64,000 nt of DNA from Leptolyngbyaceae cyanobacterium RM1_1_2 (GTDB lineage: Bacteria > Cyanobacteriota > Cyanobacteriia > Phormidesmidales > Phormidesmidaceae), in NCBI GenBank assembly GCA_012032345.1, contig JAAUQI010000009.1, positions 44,484-108,483 on the forward strand, read 5' to 3'. The notes beneath the pieces are model-generated. The model was not told the origin of the DNA, did no database searches, and saw only the letters and a list, made by a program, of their open reading frames with translations. The position numbers and the translations under genes were made by a program. Below, piece after piece: positions 45,192 through 55,605 of the stretch. The first letter of the stretch is position 1. Every line of letters starts with the position of its first letter.

Positions 45192-46532
45192 CTATTCACC
45201 TGTGACCGATAGCCGATCGACCCAAATTCGAGGACAGATCCCACCCGGCGTCACTTCAACCTCAGGTTCCACATGCACAATCGACTTCAGCAGAGCGCTA
45301 AAATCTCCTGCCACTGTTGCTGATTCAACACTGATCTTTTTGCCCTGATTGATCAGCCAGCCATCAAACGGCAGCGAGAAAGAACCCTGTAGCGAGTTCA
45401 CCCCCGCATGTAACGCCTGCAAGTCATCAATTAAAATCACGTTTTCAGCCGTTTCTAAGCTGAAGGCTGGATCGGTAGACTCGCCAGGTAATACATGGTA
45501 GAAGTGAGGCCCAATGCTCACCTTAGCGCCAATATCGGCATGTCCGGTGGGTTCTGTGTTCAAGCGCTTGGCGGTGCCAGCACTGTGGAGGAAATGAGTC
45601 AAAACTCCCTGCTCAATCAGCGAGATCCGACGAGTGGGTGTGCCCTCGCCGTCAAAGGTTTCTGCAGAGATATTTTCAGGATGCAGGGCGTCATCATAAA
45701 CCGAAAGCAGCGGTGAGGCAATTTGAGTACCCAGGGAGTCAGGAGTAGAAAGGCTGCGCTTGTCTAGAATGCTTTGAGCGTTATAGATATTTGAGAATGC
45801 GCCCAGCAGGCTCAAGAAAGCCTCGGCTGAGAAAACTACCCGGTATTTGCCAGAGCCGACTTTGTCGTAGTTGAGGTGGCTGATGGTTTTCTCGGCTGCT
45901 TCGCTCAGGCAGCCCTCAATGTCTAGCTCTGCCAGACTGTAATTTACTCGCATTGCCCCTGCAGAGCGAGGCTTGCGGTCTGTCTGCTCGGTTTTGCTGT
46001 AAAGGTAGAGCGAGGCATAAGTACGGCCCTCGTTACGCAGTGCCCCGTCACTGTTGAGATAAAAGCGATCGACATCGCGCTGAGCCAAACCGTTGTAGGG
46101 TACGCTGGCGATCGCCTCATGGGCTGACAAAAGCCGTTTTTCTACCGCAATTAGCTGCTCAATCAGGTCAGATACAGGCGCTGGCGATCGCTTCTCTAGC
46201 GTAACCTCAGCAGTCTGAGCCGTCGCTTCAGGGCTAAAGTCAGGGATGTGTTCTTTCGCGCCAAAGGTGCTGGCTTCCTGAGCCGTCTTTAGGGCTAGCT
46301 CGATACCGTCAGGATCAACGTCGGTTGTCGTAGTCACTCCCAGCAGATTGTCGTCATTCCAAACGCGGACAATCACGCTGGAGCGGTTGGAGGCTTTCAC
46401 CTGCTTAGGCTCGCCGCGATCAACCTGAACGCTGGTTTCGTCAACCGAGGAGCCGTAGATGTCGTACTTGCGAATCCCCAGCTTGCTAGCTGTTGATTCA
46501 GCGTAGTCAGCAATATCTTGAACAGTAGGCAT
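45192..46532 (-). CDS. pmbA: TldE/PmbA-type subunit of the TldD-TldE protease
   Basis: 446 residues from the Met at MPTVQDIADYAESTASKLGI. The open frame extends 32 codons further into tldD without support. The fold markers are SSVIVRVWNDDNLLGVTTTT and GEGTPTRRISLIEQGVLTHF, with no H-E-x3-H metal site. This is the TldE (PmbA) partner, which with metal-bearing TldD forms a heterodimer that cleaves unfolded peptides and, in E. coli, matures microcin B17 and CcdA. The tldD gene lies 37 bp upstream on the same strand, so the two are co-transcribed. Confidence 0.92.
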   Translation of the reverse strand: MPTVQDIADYAESTASKLGIRKYDIYGSSVDETSVQVDRGEPKQVKASNRSSVIVRVWNDDNLLGVTTTTDVDPDGIELALKTAQEASTFGAKEHIPDFSPEATAQTAEVTLEKRSPAPVSDLIEQLIAVEKRLLSAHEAIASVPYNGLAQRDVDRFYLNSDGALRNEGRTYASLYLYSKTEQTDRKPRSAGAMRVNYSLAELDIEGCLSEAAEKTISHLNYDKVGSGKYRVVFSAEAFLSLLGAFSNIYNAQSILDKRSLSTPDSLGTQIASPLLSVYDDALHPENISAETFDGEGTPTRRISLIEQGVLTHFLHSAGTAKRLNTEPTGHADIGAKVSIGPHFYHVLPGESTDPAFSLETAENVILIDDLQALHAGVNSLQGSFSLPFDGWLINQGKKISVESATVAGDFSALLKSIVHVEPEVEVTPGGICPRIWVDRLSVTGE

Positions 46533-46569
46533 AAGAGTATAAAAAGTTTGAGCGTTTAATCTAACTAAC

Positions 46570-48054
46570 TTAGCGACCGCCCACGGTAATAGAATCAACC
46601 TTGATATGGGGCTGACCCACCGTGACATAGATGCTGCCGCTCACGGAACCGCAAAAGCCAGCCGCTAGCCCCAAATCGTCAGAGAACATCGAAATTTTGT
46701 TCATGATTTCGGTAGCTTCGCCAATTAGGGTGGCTCCTTTAAGGGGCTTAGTAACTTTGCCGTTCTCGATCAGATAGGCTTCGTCTACGCCAAAGTTAAA
46801 CTGCCCGGTAGGGCCAACGCTGCCTCCCCCCATTTTCTTGCAGTAAATACCTTTGTCAATCGAAGCAAAGATCTGGTCAATTGAAAAATCCCCTGGGGCC
46901 AGATAGGTATTGCGCATTCGAGAGGCGGCCGCGTAGGTATAGCTCTGCCTGCGGCCGCTGCCTGTGCGGGGATGCCCCGTGCGAATAGAACCAGCACGAT
47001 CGGCTAGGAAGTTCTTCAAGATGCCGTTTTCAATCAGCAGCGTGCGCTGAGCGGGCATGCCCTCATCGTCCATGTCAATGGTGCCAAACTCATCAGGAGA
47101 AAGCCCTTCGTCCCAGGCAGTAAGATTTTCATGAGCAATCTTTTCGCCTTTCTTATCGATAAAGGGGGTCGTGCCGCGCTCGATTTGAGTAGTTTCGAGC
47201 AGGTGACCACAGGCTTCGTGAAAAATGACGCCGCCAAACTGGTTTGCCATTACGACCGGATAAGAGCCTGATTCAACATAGTCAGCGTAGAGCATCTGAC
47301 CTGCCGCTTCGGCCACTTCGCTGGCGGTAGTTTCGTAGTCCCAATTTCTTAAAAAAGCCGGATTGCTCGTGTCGCCTACCCGCTGCCCAATGGAAGTACG
47401 ATGCTCCCCGTCAGCGCAGAGGAGACTGTAGCCAACTGACTGAGTCAGTCGAATATCACGGGCAAAAGTACCGTCGCTGGCAGCCACCAAAACTTCCTGC
47501 CAGTCTCGGAAGTAAGCTGCGCGTCGAGCCTGTACGTGACTCGCCTTTTTCTCTAGCGTACCGTTGGCCAGCAGCAAAACATCTCCCATTTCCTGCATAG
47601 AACTGCAATTGGCCAGCCAGCCTTCTTTTTGGCGAGTGGCGGCGTAGTCCCGCAGGATCTCTAGGTTGACGATAGGGACATGAGCATTAGCGCTGGGCAG
47701 ATTTAGCCCCAAGATAGACAAGCCTTTTTCTAAAGCGGCTTTGAGTCCTCTAAAAGAGAGGTCATTGGTGCTAACGTAGCAGTCTCCTTTGCCTAGAAAA
47801 ACCCGCACACCAGCTCCTGTCAGCAGCCGAGGAGAAATGCTGGTGATGCTATCACCTTCAGCTAGGCAGCTAATGTAGCTGCTGCGCTCTAAAAAGAATT
47901 CAATAAAGTCAGCCCCAGCGGCCCTGCCAAATCCCAGCAGTGTAGAGAGTAAGTCTTCCCAGCTTTGATCAAAGCGATCGCGGGTGGCCCCGTATTGCAG
48001 CGAGGGAATTTCTTGAGTCCGTAGAAAGGGGCGAGGCGGAGTAGCAAGGGTCAT
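46570..48054 (-). CDS. tldD: Metalloprotease TldD
   Basis: 494 residues. The metal-binding motif is [20 protein letters not shown] (H-E-x3-H, about residue 275), followed by [40 protein letters not shown] and the C-terminal [24 protein letters not shown] segment (here [20 protein letters not shown]) fit TldD. It is paired with pmbA (TldE). No RiPP precursor was found next to it, so a general proteolytic role is the default. Confidence 0.95.
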   Translation of the reverse strand: MTLATPPRPFLRTQEIPSLQYGATRDRFDQSWEDLLSTLLGFGRAAGADFIEFFLERSSYISCLAEGDSITSISPRLLTGAGVRVFLGKGDCYVSTNDLSFRGLKAALEKGLSILGLNLPSANAHVPIVNLEILRDYAATRQKEGWLANCSSMQEMGDVLLLANGTLEKKASHVQARRAAYFRDWQEVLVAASDGTFARDIRLTQSVGYSLLCADGEHRTSIGQRVGDTSNPAFLRNWDYETTASEVAEAAGQMLYADYVESGSYPVVMANQFGGVIFHEACGHLLETTQIERGTTPFIDKKGEKIAHENLTAWDEGLSPDEFGTIDMDDEGMPAQRTLLIENGILKNFLADRAGSIRTGHPRTGSGRRQSYTYAAASRMRNTYLAPGDFSIDQIFASIDKGIYCKKMGGGSVGPTGQFNFGVDEAYLIENGKVTKPLKGATLIGEATEIMNKISMFSDDLGLAAGFCGSVSGSIYVTVGQPHIKVDSITVGGR

Positions 48055-48267
48055 GCAGACAGTATCCTTGGGCGAACGACCACGGTAGTCTTATTGATAT
48101 GCTTCAGTCTAACAAACTCCAGTAGCTGAACTAAGCCAGCTGAGTCACTAGGGTAGGCTCAGAATCTTTTCACTCAGCCCTCATCAGACTCTTAGAGACG
48201 CAGCCGCTTTTAGCCGGAATCCGTCGAGCAGACTTAGTAGGATGAGACAGAGTTCTGGCAATTCGGC

Positions 48268-49659
48268 ATGTCTGGCATTTTACAATCTTCTTTGGGCCTG
48301 CTGAAGTCGCGTCTTTCACGCCGCATTGTCTCAAGTGTTTTTCTCAGTATTGTGCTGATTGAAGGCATTATTTTTGTGCCCTCTTATTTTCGCCGCCAGC
48401 AGGAAAAGCTAAAAGACCTAGAGCAGGTTTCGACCGAGGTTCTGTTTACAGTAAAGAGCAATCTGATGGCGGGCATGGCTTCACAAAAGCTGCTGGTCTC
48501 AGCTCAGTCTAGAGTTAAGCCTGATTCTGTTATTATGGGCGCGGCTCTGTATCAGACCAACGGAGATTTGATTGATGCCTTTGGCGAAACGCCAGAACTG
48601 ACGGCAGAAGCGCTTAGAACCCAGGTGGTCTGGCGCAGGCTGCAAGAACAGGGCGATCGCTACGATGTCGCCTGGCCCGCTCAGAACTTTCAAAATCAGT
48701 TTGTCTTTGTGGTGCGCCTAGATGCAACCGGAGTCAAGCGGTCTTTGAGACAGTATGTCCTGGCTATCAGTGCATTGGTAATCATCATTTCTATTTTTGT
48801 CACCCTGGTCACCGTAATTGTGCTGGAGCGGATTTTGATCGTGCCGATCTTGTACCTGCGCGATGATTTGCTGATAGCAGGTGAAGCGGTGAGTCAAGAG
48901 CAACCTCCTGATTTTTACACCTCAATGACCCAGCGCCGGGATGAGCTAGGAGAAGTTTCTCAGGCTTTTAGTGCTATGTTTCAGCGGATTCGCCAAGAAA
49001 TTCAGGAGCGCAAACAGGCGGAAGCGGCTTTGCGGGTAGAGCAGGAAAAGTCTGAGCGTTTGCTACTAAATATTTTGCCTGCCCCGATCGCTGAGCAGCT
49101 TAAGCAAGAACCTGGTGTGATTGCGTCTCGATTTAAGGAAGTCACCATTTTGTTTGCTGACATTGTGGACTTTACCGGACTCTCTCGCCAGGTTTCGGCT
49201 CATCGACTGGTGTGCTTGCTAAATGATATTTTTTCTTGCTTTGATAGTCTGACTGAAAGCCACGGCCTGGAAAAAATCAAGACCATTGGAGATGCCTACA
49301 TGGTAGCGGGAGGACTGCCTTACCCTCAGATTGATCACGCTGAGGCAGTGATGGCAATGGCGATCGCTATGCAGCAGGCTCTCAAAGAATTTCAGCGCCC
49401 CGACGGTGAGACTTTTCACAGCCGTATTGGTATCAACACCGGGCCGGTTGTTGCCGGTGTGATCGGAATTAAAAAGTTCAGCTACGACCTTTGGGGAGAC
49501 ACCGTCAATGTCGCTAGCCGCATGGAATCTCAGGGAGTTAGAGATCGCATTCAGGTAAGCGAAACAACCTATCAGCACCTCAAGCATCAGTATGACTTTG
49601 AGAGTCGCGGCCCAATTCAAATCAAAGGCCGTGGCAATATGAAAACCTATCTCTACTAG
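48268..49659 (+). CDS. Membrane-bound class III adenylate cyclase with HAMP domain
   Basis: 463 residues. Two transmembrane helices (about 20-39 and 164-186) enclose an extracytoplasmic sensor region; HAMP and a coiled linker (to about 265) follow, then the cyclase domain. Metal Asp298 (LFADIVDF) and Asp342 (GDAYM) are present. Lys338 in EKIKTIGDAYM and Asp407 in SYDLWGDTVN are the adenine-specifying pair. Asn414 and Arg418 in NVASRM bind the transition state. So this is a catalytically complete cAMP producer, not a guanylate cyclase. It is divergent from tldD. It would feed CRP-like regulators such as one binding at 1811-1832. Confidence 0.93.
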   Translation: MSGILQSSLGLLKSRLSRRIVSSVFLSIVLIEGIIFVPSYFRRQQEKLKDLEQVSTEVLFTVKSNLMAGMASQKLLVSAQSRVKPDSVIMGAALYQTNGDLIDAFGETPELTAEALRTQVVWRRLQEQGDRYDVAWPAQNFQNQFVFVVRLDATGVKRSLRQYVLAISALVIIISIFVTLVTVIVLERILIVPILYLRDDLLIAGEAVSQEQPPDFYTSMTQRRDELGEVSQAFSAMFQRIRQEIQERKQAEAALRVEQEKSERLLLNILPAPIAEQLKQEPGVIASRFKEVTILFADIVDFTGLSRQVSAHRLVCLLNDIFSCFDSLTESHGLEKIKTIGDAYMVAGGLPYPQIDHAEAVMAMAIAMQQALKEFQRPDGETFHSRIGINTGPVVAGVIGIKKFSYDLWGDTVNVASRMESQGVRDRIQVSETTYQHLKHQYDFESRGPIQIKGRGNMKTYLY

Positions 49660-49665
49660 TGCTGG

Positions 49666-50385
49666 CTATGCGTCTTCGTTAGCGCGAAGTCTCTGCCAAA
49701 AATGGGGCCTAGGCTGTATCGGCATCGCTAAGTTGAGCGTAGTGTGAAAATCTTCTTGAACTTTATGCGTTAGACGATTAGATACCTGGCGAACAATCTG
49801 ATTCAGCACGCGATCGCCTGTCGCTTTCACCATTGAGCGGGGTAAAGCCTGAATAAAGCGAGGAAACTGTACATCAACCAGCAGCTTAAGCTCCCACTTT
49901 ACCTGAGTAGACGGAGACGGTGTAGCTGTGGCTGCTTCCTCTCCGCCAGCTAGGTGCATAGCTGCCTGGAAATCAACGCTGTAGCCCTGCGGCTCATATC
50001 CAGGAATAGGGATTGTTTGAATCCGGTAGACCTGGCCCTCTTCAGGTAGAAGATGCAGACCAATCTTGGGTTCGACTTCGTAGTCCAAAGCCCCAAAGCG
50101 GCCTACCGTAAGGGCATAGCCGTTGCTTCCGAGCATATCTGCCTGCATGGGATGGGCGCAGCGCCGAAACCAACCCTGATGCGCAGCGAAGTATTGGGTC
50201 ACTGTCTCAACGTCAGCACACATCAGCATGTGTCCTACGTAGTGGCCTTGAAACTGGATAGGGGCCGAGTTTTTCAGAACCTTATCCTCTCCAGCTGGGT
50301 CAGTACGATCCATGAGTCCCGATACCGCATCGAGAATCGGATCAGGAAATTCAGGAGAATGACGTTTTGTAGAAGGGGACTGCAT
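49666..50385 (-). CDS. DUF1997-family protein
   Basis: 239 residues of a soluble family found in cyanobacteria and plant plastids, function unproven. The core has FQGHYVGHMLMCADVETVTQ and YALTVGRFGALDYEVEPKIG, then a beta-rich part (WELKLLVDVQFPRFIQALPR). This resembles a lipid-binding START/SRPBCC-like layout, but that is inference. The C-terminus NLAMPIQPRPHFWQRLRAN is variable. It is convergent with the cyclase gene, 6 bp apart. Confidence 0.88.
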   Translation of the reverse strand: MQSPSTKRHSPEFPDPILDAVSGLMDRTDPAGEDKVLKNSAPIQFQGHYVGHMLMCADVETVTQYFAAHQGWFRRCAHPMQADMLGSNGYALTVGRFGALDYEVEPKIGLHLLPEEGQVYRIQTIPIPGYEPQGYSVDFQAAMHLAGGEEAATATPSPSTQVKWELKLLVDVQFPRFIQALPRSMVKATGDRVLNQIVRQVSNRLTHKVQEDFHTTLNLAMPIQPRPHFWQRLRANEDA

Positions 50386-50798
50386 AGATGCTACAACAGG
50401 TTGCTTATGCTTGTAAAACTAGGCAGATGACGCATAGGAACTCTTGCTTATTTAGCTTAGCTTTTGCAATTTTATGCTGAGATGCTGAGAAAGTACTCAA
50501 AAAAGCCAGTCAAAAAAATCGCATCGCCACTGCCAGCCCAGCATAGCTTAAGAAAAATTCGAGCTACCATCGTTGATACACTGAGAAATCAAAACTTGTA
50601 GCTTTATTAATGAATTTTATTGGCATTTGGGCGTTTGGCCACAATTTAGTGTAAGCCTCTGTCTTGCCGCAGCAAATCTTTAGCTTCAAGAGATGCAGCC
50701 AGAGCTACACTTCTGACTTCTGATTGAAGATTTTGGGCACCTCTTCAGGTTTACTGAAAAGAGGATAGGTTCAGTAATGTTTTTGGAGGCGAGTAGCT
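50386..50798. other. Intergenic region, 413 bp, between divergent genes
   Basis: Contains the promoters of the DUF1997 gene and the SDR gene. No ORF of interest; the only ATG frames are under 20 codons. AT-rich around 50590-50620. A GGAGG-like ribosome site (TTGGAGGCGAG) lies before ATG 50799. Confidence 0.4.
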
Positions 50799-51458
50799 AT
50801 GAAAGTTTTGGTTGCAGGTGCTACTGGAGAAACGGGCAAGCGGATTGTTCAAACGCTGAGCGATCGCCAAATTGCTGTAAAAGCACTGGTTCGTGACGCT
50901 GATAAAGCCAAACGGATGCTGCCGACTGGGGTTGAAGTTGTTGTTGGCGACGTCCTTGACCCTGAAACGCTGCGCTCAGCTCTACAGGACTGTACCGCCA
51001 TTGTTTGTGCAACGGGAGCCAGCCCCAGCCTGGATCCAACAGGGCCTTACAAAGTAGATTACGAGGGCACTAAAAACCTGATTGATGTGGCAAAATCCCA
51101 GGGCATTGAGCGATTTGTCATTGTGTCTTCTCTCTGTGTCTCTAAATTCCTGCATCCGCTCAATCTATTTTGGCTGGTGCTGTACTGGAAAAAGCAGGCT
51201 GAGGAATATCTGCAAAAGAGCGGTTTGATCTACACCATCGTGCGACCGGGTGGACTGCGCAATGAAGACGACAGTCGCCCTCTGGTGATGCAGTCAGCCG
51301 ATACTCTTTACGAGGGCAACATCCCCCGTCAAAAGGTGGCTGAGGTCTGTGTAGAAGCTCTGTTTCAGCCGGAGGCCGATAACAAAATTGTTGAAATTGT
51401 GGCAGAGGAGTCTGCAGAGCCGCGATCGCTTGATCGGCTGTTTGCTAGCGTAGCTTAG
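50799..51458 (+). CDS. Atypical short-chain dehydrogenase, NAD(P)-binding (NmrA/Ycf39-like)
   Basis: 219 residues. The dinucleotide loop VLVAGATGETGKRIVQTL (G-x2-G-x2-G) is at the N-terminus. The Tyr-x3-Lys catalytic pair is not in the usual place, and the sequence around FVIVSSLCVSKFLHPLNLF resembles atypical SDRs such as Tic62/HCF173/Ycf39 relatives. Those act as chaperone-like or assembly factors in photosynthetic cells. The C-terminal DNKIVEIVAEESAEPRS is typical of the group. A good ribosome-binding site, GGAGG, precedes the start. Confidence 0.87.
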   Translation: MKVLVAGATGETGKRIVQTLSDRQIAVKALVRDADKAKRMLPTGVEVVVGDVLDPETLRSALQDCTAIVCATGASPSLDPTGPYKVDYEGTKNLIDVAKSQGIERFVIVSSLCVSKFLHPLNLFWLVLYWKKQAEEYLQKSGLIYTIVRPGGLRNEDDSRPLVMQSADTLYEGNIPRQKVAEVCVEALFQPEADNKIVEIVAEESAEPRSLDRLFASVA

Positions 51459-51554
51459 GGTTTTGCAGCAAACAAGTTAGAGGTGAGACGGTTGAAACCG
51501 TCACTACGAACTTAAAAATTGCTGATGCCAGCATTCTAGGGCAGGGGCAAAGCC

Positions 51555-52577
51555 TCAAAAGAACCAGCCGTAGCTATGGAGTCCTTTGCCTAAGATGTTG
51601 ACGCCTAGGTAGCAAATCCAAACCACTACAAAGCCGGATGCCGCTAAAATTGCAGGGCGTCTGCCCTGCCATCCTTTGGTGATGCGAGAGTGGAGGTAGG
51701 CCGCAAACACCAGCCAGGTAATCAGCGCCCATGTCTCTTTGGGATCCCAGCTCCAGTATGATCCCCAGGCTTCATTGGCCCATACAGCTCCGGCAATAAT
51801 GCCAATCGTCAGCAGCGGAAACCCTAAACCAATGATGCGGTAGCTAATATTATCGAGTGTATCGGCTAGGGTCAGACGCTGGGGTGACAGGGGCGGGTGC
51901 GCTTCACTTTGTACCTTGGGTTTTTCTAAAACAGCAGTTCCTACCCCCGCAGCCTCCAAGGCTACTGCCTGACTGGCCGGGATTGTTTCAGAACTGATTT
52001 CACTCGTCCGCTTAAGCTGATACTGGCCTTGACGAAAACCGCCTGTTCCTACAGAACTGCCTTTCAGGGTAACGGACTGTCCGCGAGTCACGATTAAAAA
52101 CGCCACCGCCAGTAAAGCTCCCACTAGCAGAGCCGCGTAGCTCAGCAGCATGACGCTGACGTGCATCATCAGCCAGTTAGACTTGAGCGCAGGGACTAAG
52201 GGTTCAGAAACCTGCATCTGGTCTGGCAGAGAGAGAGTGGCGAAAGCTGCTATACCCATCGCTACAGGCGCAGTGATAGCACCCACTAGGCGGCTACCGC
52301 TTAAGCTCTCAGCCACTAAGTGCATAGCGGTAATGCCCCAGGCTAAGAAAAAGAGCGATTCATATAGATTGCTCAGGGGAAAATAGCCTGCTTCAATCCA
52401 GCGAGCACTCAGCAAAGCTGCCATACAGAGGTTGGCGATCGCCATGCCTGAACGACCCGTACCTGCTAAAAAAGGAACACCGGGAAAGGCTACCCCACCC
52501 CAGTAGATCAGCATTGTGATAAACAGAATGGCAAAAGAGGCGTTATCTAACCAGCCCTGTAGAGTAACCAGATCCAT
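51555..52577 (-). CDS. ccsA: Cytochrome c biogenesis protein CcsA (Ycf5-like)
   Basis: CcsA, with Ccs1, carries heme across the thylakoid/plasma membrane and ligates it to apocytochromes c (system II). About 341 residues with eight or so helices. The WWD heme-handling motif is seen as [20 protein letters not shown] near residue 265, with conserved His residues on flanking helices ([24 protein letters not shown] at the end). A variable insertion of about 60 residues occurs around 155-220, typical of cyanobacteria. The frame opens with GTG two codons before the ATG used here. Ccs1 (ResB-like) is not in the window. Confidence 0.95.
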   Translation of the reverse strand: MDLVTLQGWLDNASFAILFITMLIYWGGVAFPGVPFLAGTGRSGMAIANLCMAALLSARWIEAGYFPLSNLYESLFFLAWGITAMHLVAESLSGSRLVGAITAPVAMGIAAFATLSLPDQMQVSEPLVPALKSNWLMMHVSVMLLSYAALLVGALLAVAFLIVTRGQSVTLKGSSVGTGGFRQGQYQLKRTSEISSETIPASQAVALEAAGVGTAVLEKPKVQSEAHPPLSPQRLTLADTLDNISYRIIGLGFPLLTIGIIAGAVWANEAWGSYWSWDPKETWALITWLVFAAYLHSRITKGWQGRRPAILAASGFVVVWICYLGVNILGKGLHSYGWFF

Positions 52578-52645
52578 GAGCACTTTGTTGAGTTTCAGTA
52601 TGTCTATTATGCTACTGATGAGCTGAACTCGTTAGCCAACTGCTC

Positions 52646-54472
52646 TTATTCTTCACTTTTGGCTGGCGTAGATGACTCTGTCTGAGGAGAGCTAGGCACC
52701 TCATCAGGCGCTGATAGAGCACCGGGACGATTACCTTTAGCGAGTGTCACATAAACGTCGTAGAGAATGCTGCGCGAGTCTTGAACTGCAGCCGTGACGC
52801 CAATCGTGTGAATTGCTTTGAGGATAGCGGGTTCCTGAGCGTTAGGGGCTGGCAGCAGGCTTTGCTGCAGGTTGCTAGCCTGCTGTAAGTCTAGAAAGAA
52901 TTCTCCGTTATGAGTCTTTAGGCGAGTCGAGACAACTTTTTGAAAGGCGCTGGTTTCAGCAAGGCTTTTGGACTGGCTGACAAGAGCTTCGGTAGCGCCT
53001 TTACCGGTACTGAGAAAAGCAGTATGGCCATCAATCCAGCCGTGGGCAAACGTAATAGATTGAAAAGGAGACACCCAAAGAGTCACCGGCTTTCCATCTA
53101 TTGCAGTAGACTTTACCTGAAAGCGATAGCGATCGGCCACGACCTGATCAAGCTGGGCTAAGGTGGCTTCGGCAGCCGTGCGATCGCTGACCTCTACTAG
53201 AAAGACAAAATCAATCGGGAAAATAGCGGGTTCGCCAGCGGCAGCGCTAGGCATCGCTGCCAGAGCAAATTCGCCTGCCATCCAGGGCATCAAATCAGCT
53301 TCTATATCTAAGCCTGATATTGTTTTAATCCCCACGCTTAAGTTATTCGGATCAAAGGGCAATAATGATCCCGCTGTTGCGCCTTGAGCATAGTCTTGCC
53401 AAAAATTTTGTAGGTTGCCACCAGAAGCCATTACCAGCGTTTCTGCAGGCAGGCGACGGGGCATTTCTATGGCTTCGTTGCTTACGGTATAGGTGCGATC
53501 GCTGCCAGGAGCTAGCCAGCTCAGGCTACTCATATGTAAGCCCTCTGAGGTGACTTCTACTGTGCCCACCAGCCCCTGACTTGCCTGAAAAAACGGCAGG
53601 TTGCCAATTAGAATAGGCGGCTGGCTGTTGGCGGCTATGGCGGCGCTCAGGGTAGGTAAATTTGCGTAAAATTTGGCAAACGTTTGCGAGTTAGCAACTT
53701 CTGTGAAAGCCTGTCCATATTTTGGTAGCTGAGCTATTGACTCTCCGCCCTTAAAGGTATCAATTGCAGTTTCGGCGGCGGCGGCGGTGGTTGCGATCGC
53801 AATAAATTCTTTACCCAGAACAGCCGTCCACAGGCGATCGCCGTCCGCCCCCTGCATCTGCCTCACCTCAACCCCTCGATACTCATTCACAGCGATTGTC
53901 TGGATTTTAGCTGACGGGGCAGTTTCGGTGGCCGCTGCTGATTCGGTTGACGGGGTAGAAGCACTTGGGTCGGACAGGTCAGATCTACCGAGAATTTCCT
54001 GAGCTTTGATTGAATCGGCAATTGGCAGGACGGCGATTAGAGGTTGTTGCAGATTGAAGTTATCCTCAGAGAGGGCACTATCTGGAGCATTCTCTGAAGA
54101 CGGGGCGCTGCCTGAATCATCGATTTCCGGCTGAGGCAGCAGAGCAAATGTAATCTCATCGGCCACCCAGGGGGCAATATCGCTCTGAAAAGAATAGCCC
54201 TGGCTGGTTAACAGGCGATCGCGCCAGCGGACTAAAGTTTGATCAAGTTGGGCCTGGGTTTCAGGCGTGCCTAGCTGTCGCAGCCGCAGCCACTGGCGCT
54301 CATCAGTGCTAACGCTCACGACCAGGGTGGCCTCGTCTGGAATTAGCTTACTCCCGGCGGGTAAGCCCGCTGATAGCCCAGCGCGGCGCGACCAAACCCA
54401 GTAGGCCGTGGCTCCGCCCCCAATTAGCAACAGGGCAGTTCCAACCGTTAGCAGTAGGGGGGGCTTTTTCAT
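52646..54472 (-). CDS. DUF3352-family membrane-anchored protein
   Basis: 608 residues from the Met at MKKPPLLLTVGTALLLIGGG; a frame ten codons longer is possible. One transmembrane anchor (about residues 5-25) and a large exported domain. DUF3352 proteins in cyanobacteria have unknown function. The conserved beginning LIPDEATLVVSVSTDERQWL and the APWVADEITFALLPQPEID part fit. A Ser/Ala-rich stretch (about 130-185) and a Pro/Ser/Thr tail are low complexity. No enzymatic motif recognised. Upstream is a divergent menA with about 220 bp between. Confidence 0.87.
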   Translation of the reverse strand: MKKPPLLLTVGTALLLIGGGATAYWVWSRRAGLSAGLPAGSKLIPDEATLVVSVSTDERQWLRLRQLGTPETQAQLDQTLVRWRDRLLTSQGYSFQSDIAPWVADEITFALLPQPEIDDSGSAPSSENAPDSALSEDNFNLQQPLIAVLPIADSIKAQEILGRSDLSDPSASTPSTESAAATETAPSAKIQTIAVNEYRGVEVRQMQGADGDRLWTAVLGKEFIAIATTAAAAETAIDTFKGGESIAQLPKYGQAFTEVANSQTFAKFYANLPTLSAAIAANSQPPILIGNLPFFQASQGLVGTVEVTSEGLHMSSLSWLAPGSDRTYTVSNEAIEMPRRLPAETLVMASGGNLQNFWQDYAQGATAGSLLPFDPNNLSVGIKTISGLDIEADLMPWMAGEFALAAMPSAAAGEPAIFPIDFVFLVEVSDRTAAEATLAQLDQVVADRYRFQVKSTAIDGKPVTLWVSPFQSITFAHGWIDGHTAFLSTGKGATEALVSQSKSLAETSAFQKVVSTRLKTHNGEFFLDLQQASNLQQSLLPAPNAQEPAILKAIHTIGVTAAVQDSRSILYDVYVTLAKGNRPGALSAPDEVPSSPQTESSTPAKSEE

Positions 54473-54690
54473 CGCGGCAGCTTTAACAGATGGCCTTGCC
54501 AATCTAGCAAACTGCTAGAAAAACCGCCTGCTACCTACAAACAGATAAAAGTTTTTTTGGCAATGCTCATCAACTGAGAGGCACCTAAACGTCACGATCT
54601 GAAACATGAGCCGGGCCAGCAGAACGCTATGCTAAGCCTGAATAAGCTTTGCAACTCTCTGCAAACTTGCTGAAATATTGCTCAGGTAGC

Positions 54691-55605
54691 ATGACCACAC
54701 AGACTGTTCAACCTCCTGATAAAAAACTTTGGCTAGCGGCGCTTAAGCCACCCATGTATAGCGTGGCCGTGATGCCTATCTGCATCGGCACAGCGGTAGC
54801 CTTTTTTGAAACTCAGGCGTTCCACGCGGGTATATTTGCTCTCTTCTTACTGTCTGCAATCTTGATTTTGGCCTGGGAAAATCTCAGCAATGATGTGTTT
54901 GATTCAGACACAGGCATTGATTTAAACAAGGCGCATTCGGTTGTAAACCTGACCCGCAGTCGATCGCTGGTGTTCTGGCTAAGCAATTTTGTGCTGGCGT
55001 TGGGAATTTTGGGTATCGTAGCGATCGCCCTGTGGCAACAAGATTTCACGGTTTTGGGGTTAATCCTGCTCTGCTGTTTGCTGGGATATCTCTATCAGGG
55101 GCCGCCGTTTCGCTGGGGCTATCAGGGTTTAGGCGAAATTCTCTGTTTTTTCAGCTTTGGGCCGTTGGCGGTAAGCGCTGCTTACTATGCTCAGGCGCAA
55201 ACGTGGTCTATAACGGGGCTGGCAGCTTCGGTAATCGTCGGCATCACCACTTCGCTGGTACTATTTTGCTCTCACTTTCATCAGCTAGACGATGATCTAG
55301 CCGCAGGGAAGCGATCGCCAATTGTGCGGCTCGGCACCTGGAGCGGGGCACTGCTGCTGCCGTGGATTGGTAGCAGCGTGTTTGTCATTACGGCTGCGTT
55401 TATAGTCCTAGATTTTTTTCCAGTCTGGACGCTGCTGGTGTTTGCTAGCTTACCGCCTGTCGTCAGACTGTCTCAGCATGTACGGCGCTATCACGATTGG
55501 CCTGAGCAGGTTCAGAACGCCAAATTTGTAGCGATCGCCTTTCATTTCTGGAGCGGCCTGCTGCTGTGTCTGGGCTTTTTGATTCCCCATGCCCTACCAC
55601 TTTGA
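54691..55605 (+). CDS. menA: 1,4-dihydroxy-2-naphthoate phytyl/octaprenyltransferase
   Basis: MenA attaches the prenyl (phytyl) chain to DHNA in phylloquinone synthesis, a plasma or thylakoid membrane step. 304 residues from ATG 54691 (MTTQTVQPPDKKLWLAALKP). A TTG 14 codons earlier is less likely. First Asp motif: NLSNDVFDSDTGIDLNKAHS. Second: CSHFHQLDDDLAAGKRSPIV. About eight helices. It begins the menA-menC-menE set, and its last 17 bp overlap menC, so translation is coupled. Confidence 0.95.
   Translation: MTTQTVQPPDKKLWLAALKPPMYSVAVMPICIGTAVAFFETQAFHAGIFALFLLSAILILAWENLSNDVFDSDTGIDLNKAHSVVNLTRSRSLVFWLSNFVLALGILGIVAIALWQQDFTVLGLILLCCLLGYLYQGPPFRWGYQGLGEILCFFSFGPLAVSAAYYAQAQTWSITGLAASVIVGITTSLVLFCSHFHQLDDDLAAGKRSPIVRLGTWSGALLLPWIGSSVFVITAAFIVLDFFPVWTLLVFASLPPVVRLSQHVRRYHDWPEQVQNAKFVAIAFHFWSGLLLCLGFLIPHALPL

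Noticed and set aside
46785..47237. RiPP-type biosynthesis locus suspected because of TldD/TldE
   Set aside because: No precursor peptide, cyclodehydratase or exporter lies next to the pair; the pair is widespread as a general protease.
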